Shown here: piece by piece, positions 11,560 through 22,550 of the stretch
Layout of the letters: each line of letters opens with the position of its first letter
How positions within the stretch are numbered: the stretch's first letter is position 1
Assembly (NCBI GenBank): GCA_965644295.1
Contig: CBFFRP010000655.1
Coordinates: 18,792-82,791 of the forward strand
Source of the DNA: Paraphysomonas bandaiensis
Taxonomy: Eukaryota > Chrysophyceae
Length of the DNA: 64,000 nucleotides
Direction: 5' to 3'
The notes under the pieces: generated by a model
What the model was told of the DNA's origin: nothing
Database searches by the model: none
What the model saw: the letters and a program-made list of their open reading frames with translations, nothing else
Translations under genes and position numbers: made by a program

Positions 11560-13276
11560 ATGGGAAACGCTTTTAATAATCCTCTTGATGAGTCTAAACA
11601 GGCTCGTATGAATGAGATCATCTCTGAAGTGGTCGGAGTGTTCGCTAAGGAGTTTCCTCTTCATTATAAAGATGCTCTAATTGAACAACTTAAAGAAGAA
11701 GCTCAACCAGAAGAAGAAGATGATAGACTTCTTCCTGATGCTCCTACACCTGACTATGAGCTGAAGACTGGTACTATGACTAAGGTATGTATGTAGAGAA
11801 GATATTTTGGCGATAGATATGTAACGGTGTGTATAGAGAGGAGATCTTGTTAAGAACTGGAAAGTTCGTTACTTCCGTGCTCTTAATGAAGCTGATAATT
11901 TCCGAATTGAGTACTTCGAGAAGGAGGGTGGTAAGATGAAGGGTCAAGTTAACTGCTGTGGATACCGTGCGGAGGAATTCGATGAGGACGAGGTGAAGGA
12001 GTATGGGCCCAACGGTAAATTCGGTATCAAACTCGTACCTTACGACAGCAGGAGGCGCCAGTGGGCATTTTCTTGTGAAACTGAGGAGGACAAGACGGAG
12101 TGGCTCAAAGTTTTTAATAATGCCTGCCGTAAGGCCAAGCCACCTGTGAACGACAACCCCCTGATCGCCACTGCTTTCCGCGGCGCTCTCAAGGCCGTTC
12201 GTTGGGCATACGGCTTTTACGGATGGTACTCTATCACTGGAACTGAGGCTGAGATGCTTGGTGGTCTCTGCAGTGATATCCTCAACAGGGAGCTTATAGA
12301 TGATGTTATCTACAACATTCCTGCTGGCCCCCAGAGAAATGCTGTGGCTGGTATGGTGCGCAAGACTGTGGACACCACTGTGGTCGCTGCAGTCAGCGCT
12401 GCCTGGAACTCCTCTGTGGCCGCTTGTGAGAGCCTCCAGGACACGCTCAAGAGCACTGCCTCAAGTCTTCTTACTCCTCTTTTTGAGCAGGAAGTTGCCC
12501 TCAAGGCGAAGATTGTTGATACCGTAAGTGGTACTGTCAATCCATTTCTGGAGGACGTTGGTGGTCGTATCTGCCGTCCTATTGTGCGCATTTGCTCAAC
12601 TCCTATCACCAAGGCTTACATAGCCGCAATTAACGGCCTCTCTACGTTTATGAAGAAGCAGATTTCGGATGGAGCTTTCGATAAGGATTCCTTTGATCAC
12701 AATATATCCTGGGCCCACAGAAGTGTGGAATACTGGTGGTCTGGACCTCTCGAAGAGACTAACCGTCTCTGCTGGAAACTTTACACATCTGATCTTGGTG
12801 AGGTGGCAGCCTTTCTGTCTGGGGGATTCACTGCGTACTCTCTATATTCGGATGCTCTGGATGCTATCAGGGACCTCACACATCGAGCAATTCACAAGTT
12901 CGAAACCTTAGTAAGGGAGGCTGGAACATTCACTAACATGGATGCCGTTCTTAATGATGTGCTCTCCAAAATGGTTCATGATGCCAAGCTATCTGTCAAG
13001 AATGTTCTCAATTCTATTCTGGGTGGAACCCTACAAGAGCCCCTTGAGAGCGGTGTAATCAGCCCTTGCTTGGAGCTCACCAAGCCCATCCAGGACGTTA
13101 TCGACTCTATCCCAGTCCCGGGTCTATCAGATCTGTTCAACTTGACCTCGTTAGTGGAAAACTGTCTTGGTGAAATTGTTGATGGCGCTGTGGGTGCGAT
13201 TGTTGATGGTTCCTTCGGAGATGTCGCCCAACAGATTGAGAGCACAGGGTCTGAGCTTGGTCTGCAGACTGTCTAA
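11560..13276 (+). CDS. PH-domain protein with uncharacterised C-terminal helical region
   Basis: Two exons (11560-11784, 11837-13276; intron 52 nt) give 554 residues. The acceptor after gtatag at 11836 was chosen because it keeps frame and yields TKRGDLVKNWKVRYF, the classic first strands of a pleckstrin-homology domain. The domain runs to about residue 165, ending in RQWAFSCETEEDKTEWL, with the invariant Trp of the final helix. PH domains bind phosphoinositides or proteins at membranes. The start MGNAFNNP could be myristoylated (Gly2), but Asn at position 6 makes this weak. Residues about 180-554 form a long helical region with conserved-looking aromatic and Gly motifs (RWAYGFYGWYSITGTEAEML) that matches no family I recognise. 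The whole second exon is less AT-rich than its surroundings, consistent with a well-expressed gene. Confidence 0.85.
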
Positions 13277-13892
13277 CTTGTTGTAATGTCTTCCTTCCTT
13301 TGCTGTGATGTCTGTGCACATGTTGCCAACTAGTCGTCTGCCAATTGAAGCAGCCATTATTATTTAAGGCTTCTTGAATACTGTGCATACTTTCTAGGTT
13401 GCCTGCTGCAGACTTGTCGTTAGATATTACTACATGCAAAGTGTAACCTAAGAAACGCAAATTAACTGAGAAATAGTTTCAAAAAGTATCAACAAAAGTT
13501 TGGTAGTGGCTACGATCGTTGTATTATCTATATTATCTGCTCTGTCCGTTCTACTTCTCATAGAAATATCCTATAATACCAGGGTATGATACTGTAACAA
13601 AACTCAGTAACCGCAACATTCAATCAGTAAGCATTGTGATAAAAGTTTCACATATATTTTGTCTTCAGAGCACCGGGTATTTTAAAAAGTTCAACTTCAA
13701 TATTCGATTCAAACTGAAAATATATCATATCTTAATTATGATGAGATAGTCAATAGTCATATGGATGTGATTTCATTACATTACACTATTACACAATTGT
13801 AGAGAATCCACAATGATGAGTCTAACTTCTAAAGCAGATCATCACACTCGTCGTTATATTTCAGTCTAAGTCTCAGGGCCAGGTAGAAATAT

Positions 13893-14005
13893 ATTGGATT
13901 GCAATATATTGCAGAATGAATATTGCGATTACTAATTTTTGCTCGCTACAATATATTTGTTATTATTTTAGCGAAATTTGGCCTCGCAATATATTGCAAT
14001 ATATG
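13893..14005. mobile_element. Possible MITE-like element with inverted ends
   Basis: Left end ttgcaatatattgcag and right end tcgcaatatattgcaatata are inverted complements over about 14 bases (tgcaatatattgc is itself palindromic). They enclose about 80 bp with no coding capacity. The size and structure fit a miniature inverted-repeat element, but the ends are low-complexity AT and no clear target duplication is seen, so this is tentative. Confidence 0.3.
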
Positions 14006-14654
14006 ATATATATAGCTCATGCGTGCGCGTCTTCGAAAATAGATTTGATTAATCATAAATGTGATGAACATAGTAATGCAGGAAAGTGGATAATAATGCA
14101 GAACATAACTATCATATACAACGGAATAGTTACAAGTATAACTGATAATGACGATCGTTATGATGACGATCACGTATCTTCTACAGATACTCTCTCTAAT
14201 TCAGTTCATGATATATTCATTGAGCATCATAACTCACATATACTATCATCTTATATTACGATGAATCCTAATATCAAACAATTCTGATAGTTATCTGCAA
14301 CGAAGAACGCTATTCATGTTTAATATTAGAATTCGTATTGTCTCTGTCAAGCTATTCACCAATAGCAAACTCCTAACTATTAAAAGTTCTGCCTCTTCAT
14401 ACAACTAAAGACTAAGACTATCCAAATATATTTTAGTATGATCTGTAAGAGCATGTTAGTTAGTCTGAAGTAGAAGATCATACTGATGACAGTGCAAGTG
14501 ATCTATTTTCATATATCTAGATCTTCGAAACAGGAACTTCAAGCATATTACTGGAGAGTTCATATGTCACAGAGTAGTGAATGTCTTATTATTAGCAATA
14601 GTACTAATATAGTATTGCAATTTTTATAACTTACTAGTGCTTTACTCTTAACTC

Positions 14655-14745
14655 TGATATCCTACTATTTAACGCTATTAAAGCTGCTTGTGTGTCACCG
14701 CAAGCACCAAGGTGCAAGGTGCAACTACTTTCGCTATATCACGCA
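14655..14745 (-). repeat. Dispersed repeat, copy B
   Basis: The reverse complement of this stretch matches copy A at 7340-7425 (shared ttgcaccttggtgcttgcgg, acaagcagctttcg-like, agcgttaaatagtagg). It carries a small internal duplication (gcaaggtgcaa) absent in copy A. Confidence 0.6.
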
Positions 14746-16364
14746 AAGCAAACGCAAGCGAGTAAGCCGAATGTTGATATAATACCTGATATCTGAAGAC
14801 TTCAAGATTTCTGAATCCTTAAGAAATCTGGGTAATATCAAAGAAGAACATGAGTAGCATATTAAGGACAGCTTGTAACGAAAGAAATACTCATAATTAC
14901 AACAACTAGTATTGCAACTCTTTTCTTTATCTTTAACCTCTCAGGTACATATTACATAAAAATAATCATTCTATTTTATAATTTACCAGGTTCTGGCATT
15001 ATTCCGGCACCCTAATGTGGTACGGGTACATTTGTTGTAGGCATTATTGAAATTTGGGGATTTATTATATTGTTTCTTTGAGCTAATCTAGTACAATTAC
15101 CATTCTATTATATGTAGATACGATAGATTTCAATCAATACTTTGATTTTGCATTTGTCTTCTTAATGTTAATCAGGAAACACCTATTTTTTCTTACAGTA
15201 GGAAGCAAGCTACATTTGACTATTATATATACAATCTAGATATTAGGTTTTCGAAATATGATGATGAGGATAATCGCATTTATTCAAGTATTAATTGTTA
15301 CCGGGCAATTGAATTCTGTAGCTTCAAGATATTGATTTAGGACAGTAAGTGACAAATAGATCACAGTTTGACCACGCCGAGATTACAAGTATTAGGAGTG
15401 TGTATGAGCTGTGGAGTATCTATATATATGGTCTCTATTTATTGCTGACGGTTTTTGGCATGTTGGAATAGCATGAGTGACTATACTACTGTGTAGAGAT
15501 CTGGTGGTGACTGCTATATGGCTGCTAGCTAAGGTTAGAAGCGAGTTGTACTTACTTGTCTGGGCTACGCTAGGACGAGTGAGACCCTATCTAGTGATAT
15601 ATATACTGTGTGCTGTGGCATATATATTATATTTATTTACATGCTTGATGAGCTCTACACATCATCACTTTGGATTCACTATGTCATACTATTTTCATGC
15701 TTATCACGTCACTCACATTACATTAGTATGCACCACATCATACATTGTACGCACTTACACCAATCTGACATTCATCATTATCGCATTATACATACCATAC
15801 ACTTTACACATAATATGAACACCACGCTGCGTTGGTACTAATTCTTCTCTAGCTGCAGATAGAAGGAACTCGACGTCAGTGTAGTACATTCATTTATGTC
15901 CATCCTCTTATAATACCTCTATATGTATGCATATTTCCCTCTATGCCTTTCATTACACACTTATTACTTATTACCATGCATGCTGTAGCATAGTGTACAT
16001 ATGCTTGTATAAGATCCAAGTCTTGTCATAAGCACGATATGCATGTATATGATGTATGTTTAGTATATGTACGCTTTGTATCACCTAAGAGTCCATTCAT
16101 ATTGTTATGAGGCTGTTGTTCCACTGTGTGAGGTCTTCATATCACTGAGATTTCTCTGAAGCTTTCAAGTAATGTAAGTTCCAGATATGGCAGACATTCA
16201 TGCTTTTAAGTTTCCCACACCATAAACATCAATGATACAATATTGTTTTACTAGTAGTCACACTGTCAGATTAGTGTTATAAAACATAAAACCCATCATA
16301 TTTACTCCACTACAACTTACATGTATTATTCTCTACTGCACAAGAGAAAAATGAGCACATCATT

Positions 16365-19300
16365 TTACCCGAACACATTGTCAACAACACTGCTATCAAT
16401 ATTCGGTGCTCTTACAGCCTCGTTTGTACTGGTATGACTTGAGTTTACGGCGGTTCCAAACTCTGTGGCATCGTTACCTTCGTCAGAATTAAAAGCATTG
16501 CGACCCTCTTCAGGTTCTCGCACAACGGCATCAGTTGCTTTGCTATTATCAAATGACTCAAAACGATTGTCTGTGCGCTCCTCAGACAAGCCACTGCACT
16601 CCTGTGCCACATGGTCCCTTTCACCACTGTCATCAGCAATGTCCACGGAATCTGTCAAATTAACAGATTTCTCACGAGACCCTTCTTCACTAACAACGTT
16701 ACCAGTATCTGCCAAGTTATCTAATCTCTCACGAGGACCCACATTACTCTCAGAGCCATCATTCACTAATGATTCTTTTAGTTTCTCAGGAGACCCTTCC
16801 TCAGCGCGACTACTTCTCTCATTTTCATTGAGAGGTGTAAACAGCACAGATGCTGCCGGAGAAGTCTGTGTGACCACCTCACGTGGATGGTCACTTGGCC
16901 CACTACTGCTACCACCATTGCCCTGTATCACATCAATTCCAGCGGCCAGACTACGTTGCAAAGCCAGAATAGCAGCACGAGCGGAGGTGGTGCCGTCAGG
17001 TTTGTCGGCAGAACTTGAGTCTTTGGCAGCGATACTTGCACTTTTGTGCGGGCTGGAGCTGTCCGTATGCATAGATCCCTTGTTATTATCCGACTGGCCT
17101 TCAAAGATATCGGAGTCGTTTTCCACAGCACATGAGGTGTCAATGTCAGAGGTTATCGGTGTAGGGGTGGCGAGAGATGGTGTGCCACCCGAGGCTACAG
17201 GTGTAGAGGTGAGTGATGGTGTGCCATCAGAGCCCATCTCTTCAGGAATTACTTGCAATGACACGGTACCACTGATAGCAGAAGAATTTGAAAAATGTGG
17301 AGTACATATAGAGTAAAGTTGCCCCTCGCCCACTTCTTCCTGAATAGACGGTCCAACTTTTCCGTGCTGCTTCTTCGTATCAGTGGAAGGAGTATCCTTC
17401 TGTCCTTCGCTGTCCTCGCCCCCGATGGACTGCACAGACTGTCCCTCCTCGCCGTTGACAGTCTGAACTGGCTGTCCCTCTTCACACTGAACGGGTCGAG
17501 CTGGTTGCTCCTCTTTCGAATTCATGTACGTCGCTATTGCACTCTGAATGATGGCATTGATGTCAGCATCCTTGGTCCCTGCTTGATTTGCCGTTGATAC
17601 CGCAGCAGCAATTGCCTTCTCCATGTCACTGTCAGGGGGCACTGGAGGGGCTACACTGGAAGCAGCAGTTCCGGTGTTATTCGACTCTGATTTGACCTTC
17701 CGCTAAATATAAAAATATTACTGTTGCACGCTATATATAAAGAATATAATAAAAAGATACACAACCATGTATTAGAAAATAAAAGTGACATGTAACCAAC
17801 AGTTGAATCGTACCGGAATAACCTTGCTTGCATGAAAAAGTTCCTTTGGAGCGCCAGAAGCAGCCTTTCCCTTTTTAGGACTACGCGCATGTTAGAGGTA
17901 CCACATAGATAACAAAATATATACCTCGAGTACGCTGACGAGGATCCGCCAGCTGCTGCTTTGTCTCGAACAGCACTCGAGGCAGTGTGGGTCATATGCA
18001 TATTCCCTTTCCTTCTCGGCCTATTCGGACTGACAGAACCGTCCTCACCAACAGAGCTTTCAATAACAGCTGACCGGGCAGCGAAGGACGTGTCCAGTAC
18101 AGGGACAGGGGGAGGTGGTAGTGCACCGATCTGCTCAGCGGTGGCAGTGACAAGAGCTTCATAATCGCTACTTTTAGACTTCAGCTGACTAGCCAGAGTA
18201 GGTTTCATCAGCAGACTCTCTCTCTTCGTGGCAGATGCTGTAGATTTCTTGGCCGCTGCAGTAGAGCCCGGCTCTGTAGGGGCGGTGGATGCGTCGTCGA
18301 AGGTGTCCACACTTGTAACAGACATTTGCCGCAGAGGTTGCTTGCTTAGACGCTCGAATATCGACCCTGTGTACTCGCTTACCCTAGATTGCTGCATGTA
18401 AGTAATATTTACCTTTTCTGGACCGGCCTGCACTGGAGCTTCTTCTGCTACTAGTCACTGAATGAAGCTACAAAAAAAAACTTGTTAATAAATATAGCAT
18501 TTGTCGCATCATAGACACATTCAAGTGCAGTGAAGGTATGACAATCACTCAGTCAACGTTCGACAACTCACATCACTGTCCAGGGATTGCCTCAAAGTTT
18601 GGGATTCCCCTACCCTTCTTATATCTCCACTAGTTGCTCGACTGAGATCCAATGCTTTAGTTCTCTCCACTTGGCCATCCTCGGGCAGACTGGCATCATC
18701 ACTCATGAGTGGGTATGAGGTTGCGTAGTCATCAAAAGATTCTTCAAGAGATGACTGCAGAACCAGTAATTCCGACTCCTTCGGAATGCTGGGGTTAAAT
18801 GTGCACCCTTCCAGCTATAGGAACACAAATCAAACACATCACATTAATAGAGCCTCTCTAGTACTTATGCCACACTTGAAATATCGTACATCACATATAG
18901 ATGAATAAAGCAACCAAAGAAGTTTTACCTCTTGCTTAGCCCGGGCTTTGGCATTTTCTATCATGACCGTTTTCCGTCTACAGATAACGTCATAATATTG
19001 CAGCATTTTCAGGTTGTTCATAGTACTAACCTTTCCCCGGCCTTGATAAGTCTATCATGAACCGGAACATGAGCCTCCTCCGGTTTGCGCCTACACAAGA
19101 TGATGAGTATTCGCATTTTATTCTGTGCTGCATATTCTGGTAATCTTACAAAACGAGCCAACCGAAAGACATAATAAGCAGACAATATCATCGAATGGCT
19201 AACAACCTTTTGGGGGCGCTCTTCGCTCTCTTATTTAGCACTGGAGTGAACGTTAACTCAGGGTCGTCTACAGGTTTAGCTTTCTCAGCTGCTTCCTTAC

Positions 19301-21530
19301 GAAGAACTGCGGCTTGAGAGAGCCTATCAAATACACTCCCGGTCTCCGTATTCGACGAAGGTGGGGAATGGGGAGCAACCCTGCGCCGAGGGCTCGACGG
19401 GGACGAGCAAAGAGTGGGAGAAAATGTAAGTTCTTCTCTTTCCTCGGCAAGTATTCGCTCGCGAACAACTGCATACCCACGATTGATGCTAAATATAAGT
19501 TTGCAAACGAGGCACATTTACTTACGCTCTCTTTTCTTCTTGTACTCAGAAGCGCTCTGATTAAGTCTCTCGTATATATCCTTTCCGCCACTAGCCGGGG
19601 TGCCATTTCTATCTTGTGTGTAACTGTGGGCAGTAGGCCGAGAGGGTGTAGATACTAGAGTGGGCTTAAATGGAAGTCGCGCTTTCTGCTCAGCCTCAAT
19701 TCTTTCCTTCAATGCTATGCACAATATCACAACTGAATGCGGGCAGATGAAATGCAGGCACTTGTATACAAAATAATACAACCAAGATAATCTTACCATC
19801 CTTTCTCTTCTTCAACTCCTCAGCTTGTTGGCTCAACCTAGCACCATATATCAAATTGTTAGGTGCCACTTCTACCGATGTACCTGAGATGTACGGGAGT
19901 TGAGCTGCGGGGTGCTGGTGATTGTCCATCTGACCCCATTGACTGTTTACTATTGCTTCTTGACACAGGGCGTCCAGGAGATGGAGGACGGGCTTTCAGC
20001 TGGGGTTTGAAGGTACATTCCTGCAGTAAATGGCGTTACACCCTTCTATGCAGCATAAAACAGCCGCTACTCATGTCGGTTATACTGCTTCTACGAGAAT
20101 TGCACAGAAGAACAGACACTAGATTGGCTTAAGAGTACCTGTAACTCCTTGTTGGCGAGTTCATCTTTCTTAGCCTTCATTTTGGAACTAATCCTGTTAT
20201 CAGCAGCACGGCATCTCTCCTCAAAGGACCCTAATTAAATATTATAATATATAAACGTTAATGCTGCGGTTGTGCCACAGAGCACGAGTACAGAATGCGC
20301 ACCCAAAGTTGAACGCACCAGTTACTTCAAACTTCTGCTTCTCCTTGATCCCATACTCGGGAATACCCCTCCGAATGCGATCTTCTCTCTCGCGTTCAAT
20401 CCTTTGCTGCTCTTCCTTCCTAAGTTGTTCTGCTTTCGCAGCTAATCGTTCTTCCTTTTTACTTGCATCTACGACCAGAAAGTAAACCAGATCCCAAATA
20501 GAACAAAGCTAAGGTTTCATAATGATTAATTCACTTACCCATGTAAAGTCGGTCAAACCGCTTTCCATCAGACAAAGAGCTCTGTGTACTACTGTAAACG
20601 CCCCTGCCAGCGCTAGCGGATCTTCCCTGCTGTTTTCCTTTGGCAATAGTGGGGTGGAAAGTGCACTCCGCTATATATAATGTTATATTTCAGCGTTCCA
20701 CTACTGCGACGATACATATGTGCACAATTTCCCATGCACCATTAATCAATATACAACTAACACGAAATCTCAACAATAAACGCATTGGCTTAGTCATATG
20801 AAAGTAGAGTATTGCCGCCAATGCACTGATGGCAGTGACATACCTAGCTGTTCTTGCTCTATTTGCTTTCTCAGCTTATCGATTTTCTCCCCCTTGTGTC
20901 TGGCGCTTTCATATAACCTGGTGGGTGTGCTGGCCCTGGCTCTCTGGCTACTCGCGGCTACACTGCTGCTCGTGGTGACGAGTGTCGGCTTGAATGGGCA
21001 GTCAGCTGGTGGGCGACTACTTATATCCTGTTGTCTCGCCTTTCGGTTGGCAGCCTCTTCATAAAGCCTCCTGTAAAGAAATTTTGGTGTCATCAACGAT
21101 AAAGAAAATACTAGTTCATGCAGACCTAGATACTGGTGTATGACTTTCTCTTTGTGATCTATGTGAACTGGTGACATGCGTATCTGGCTTGAACGTACAG
21201 CCTTCAGGGGTCTTTTGCATCATGTTTTGCATCCGTTCACGGTGAGCTTCCGCATCATGATACAAGTGGCTGTACATCACATCACATGAGTACCTATAAG
21301 ATACACGTTGGCAATAATACATACTCTGGAGATCGGGATCTCTGGGGGTGGGTAACTTTAGACTGCTGTGCATCGGCGACAGTGTCAAATCCATTCGGTT
21401 CCTCCCTGGATGAATTCAGATATCTCTCAGTAACTGACTTGTGAGTGCCCATATCAGGAGACTCTAGAGGTGAAACATGACTCCCATTAAGAGCAGTATT
21501 CTCTATAGATAAGTCCTCAACTTCAGACAT
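16365..21530 (-). CDS. Long FKP-motif repeat protein, probably cytoskeletal or ciliary
   Basis: Seventeen exons join in frame to 1277 residues: 21530-21325, 21269-21126, 21070-20844, 20670-20539, 20468-20319, 20230-20139, 20020-19884, 19837-19797, 19714-19526, 19468-19207, 19090-19031, 18977-18929, 18814-18572, 18467-18413, 18366-17925, 17880-17814, 17702-16365. The first two thirds alternate two motifs. One is [CL]xFxPxx, at least eight times (CTFKPDTHV, CPFKPTLV, CTFHPTIA, CTFKPQLK, LPFKPTLV, LTFSPTLC, LTFTPVLN, CTFNPSIP). The other is RL[YS]xxA in charged helices (RLYEEAANRK, RLYESARHKG, RLYMDASKKE, ERLNQSASEY, DRLSQAAVLR). The last exon is acidic, Ser/Thr-rich and likely disordered. Such spaced FxPxL/RLYxxA proteins are frequent in ciliated protists; a structural role is inferred. 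No named family is recognised. Confidence 0.8.
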
Positions 21531-22550
21531 CTCAATGAATTCGATTTATCACTACAAGAAATCAGTGTTCATTACCACACACAAATAACACTGATAAAAA
21601 CAAGTTCATACCAGCCGCTATATATTATTTAATAAAGTATTTAACGTAATATCCAAGTAGTTAATAGTCTCGTAAATTAAACGAGACTGGCTTATTAATA
21701 TGCTACTTGGAGGTGATAGAGGTGGCTTAAAACAGCACGACAATGCTCGTGATTTCTATCAAAGGGCTATTACACATGCGATGGTATATACGAGTTGATT
21801 ACAAGGCAGGGCAACAATTCATAGTGATGTTAGAATAACACTGAGACGAGGGCATGTATGTATGTATGTATGTATGTATGTATGTATGTATGTATGTATG
21901 TATGTATGTATGTATGTATGTATGTATGTATGTATGTATGTATGTATGTATGTATGTATGTATGTATGTATGTATGTATGTATGTATAAGTACAGGAGTC
22001 GATGATACGTACTTGTGTATATGGTATGGTAGTATACATACAGAGATGGAAGCAGGGAATGGAATACTCATCTCTGTCTAATGTCTAGATGTACTGTACG
22101 TATGATATGGTATGATTGTTCCAGATCCCTAACTGCTGCTCCTGCTTACTATCTACCACCCCAACAGAATACATCTGTATATACTGCTGTATATCTCACA
22201 AAAAACCGTTGTCATAATTCAAATCTACAGAACAAAAACAGGCATATAACACATACACACATCTACGTCCAGAGTCCACCTATACATACATACACTCTCT
22301 ATACCATACATACATACATGTATAGTACATACATATACAGTAGCACTCGTAACAGTGAGAAAAAAAACAGGCTCTCATGACTATAGAAATCAGCACCTAA
22401 ACTAACAGTTTAAAATTTCCTCATAAGATGCTTGCTTGGCAATATACATGCCAGCATATTGAGTATATCATATGTGGATAATCTCCTATGTATAAAGGAG
22501 TTCTATTCTCTTCTTTCATTTGACTGTATTGTTAATTATTTGCTTGGATT
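21531..22550. other. Divergent intergenic region with long microsatellite
   Basis: Lies between the starts of the FKP-repeat gene (-) and the pseudophosphatase gene (+), so it holds both promoters. It is dominated by the ATGT microsatellite at 21854-21988 and by further tatgta/catacata tracts to about 22340. Confidence 0.55.
21854..21988. repeat. (ATGT)n microsatellite, about 33 copies
   Basis: A perfect tetranucleotide repeat of about 135 bp. Because it lacks stops it produces MYVC and YIHT artefact frames on both strands. Shorter tracts of the same motif occur at 3262-3278, 11463-11490 and 29025-29055. Confidence 0.97.

Larger units (their letters stand above)
13277..16364. other. 3.1-kb intergenic region, AT-rich
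   Basis: The largest gap in the gene-dense part. It holds a possible small inverted-repeat element (about 13893-14005) and the second copy of a dispersed repeat (about 14655-14745, reverse orientation). Reading frames such as 13916-14287 and 15477-15818 consist of AT-rich, Ile/Tyr/His-heavy chance sequence. No gene is supported. Confidence 0.5.

Noticed and set aside
13916-14287. 123-codon plus-strand ORF
   Set aside because: AT-rich chance frame that overlaps the inverted-repeat element; an antisense frame of similar quality exists in the same place.
15477-15818. 113-codon hydrophobic plus-strand ORF
   Set aside because: Hydrophobicity follows from T-rich DNA; there is no start context, splice pattern or family feature to support a membrane protein.
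21294-21324. 31-nt first intron in the FKP-repeat gene
   Set aside because: The acceptor at 21270 gives a 55-nt intron in the same frame and a better motif (DHLYHDAEAHRER).
21799-22081. Reading frames of MYVC and YIHT repeats
   Set aside because: Translation of the ATGT microsatellite in several frames; not coding.
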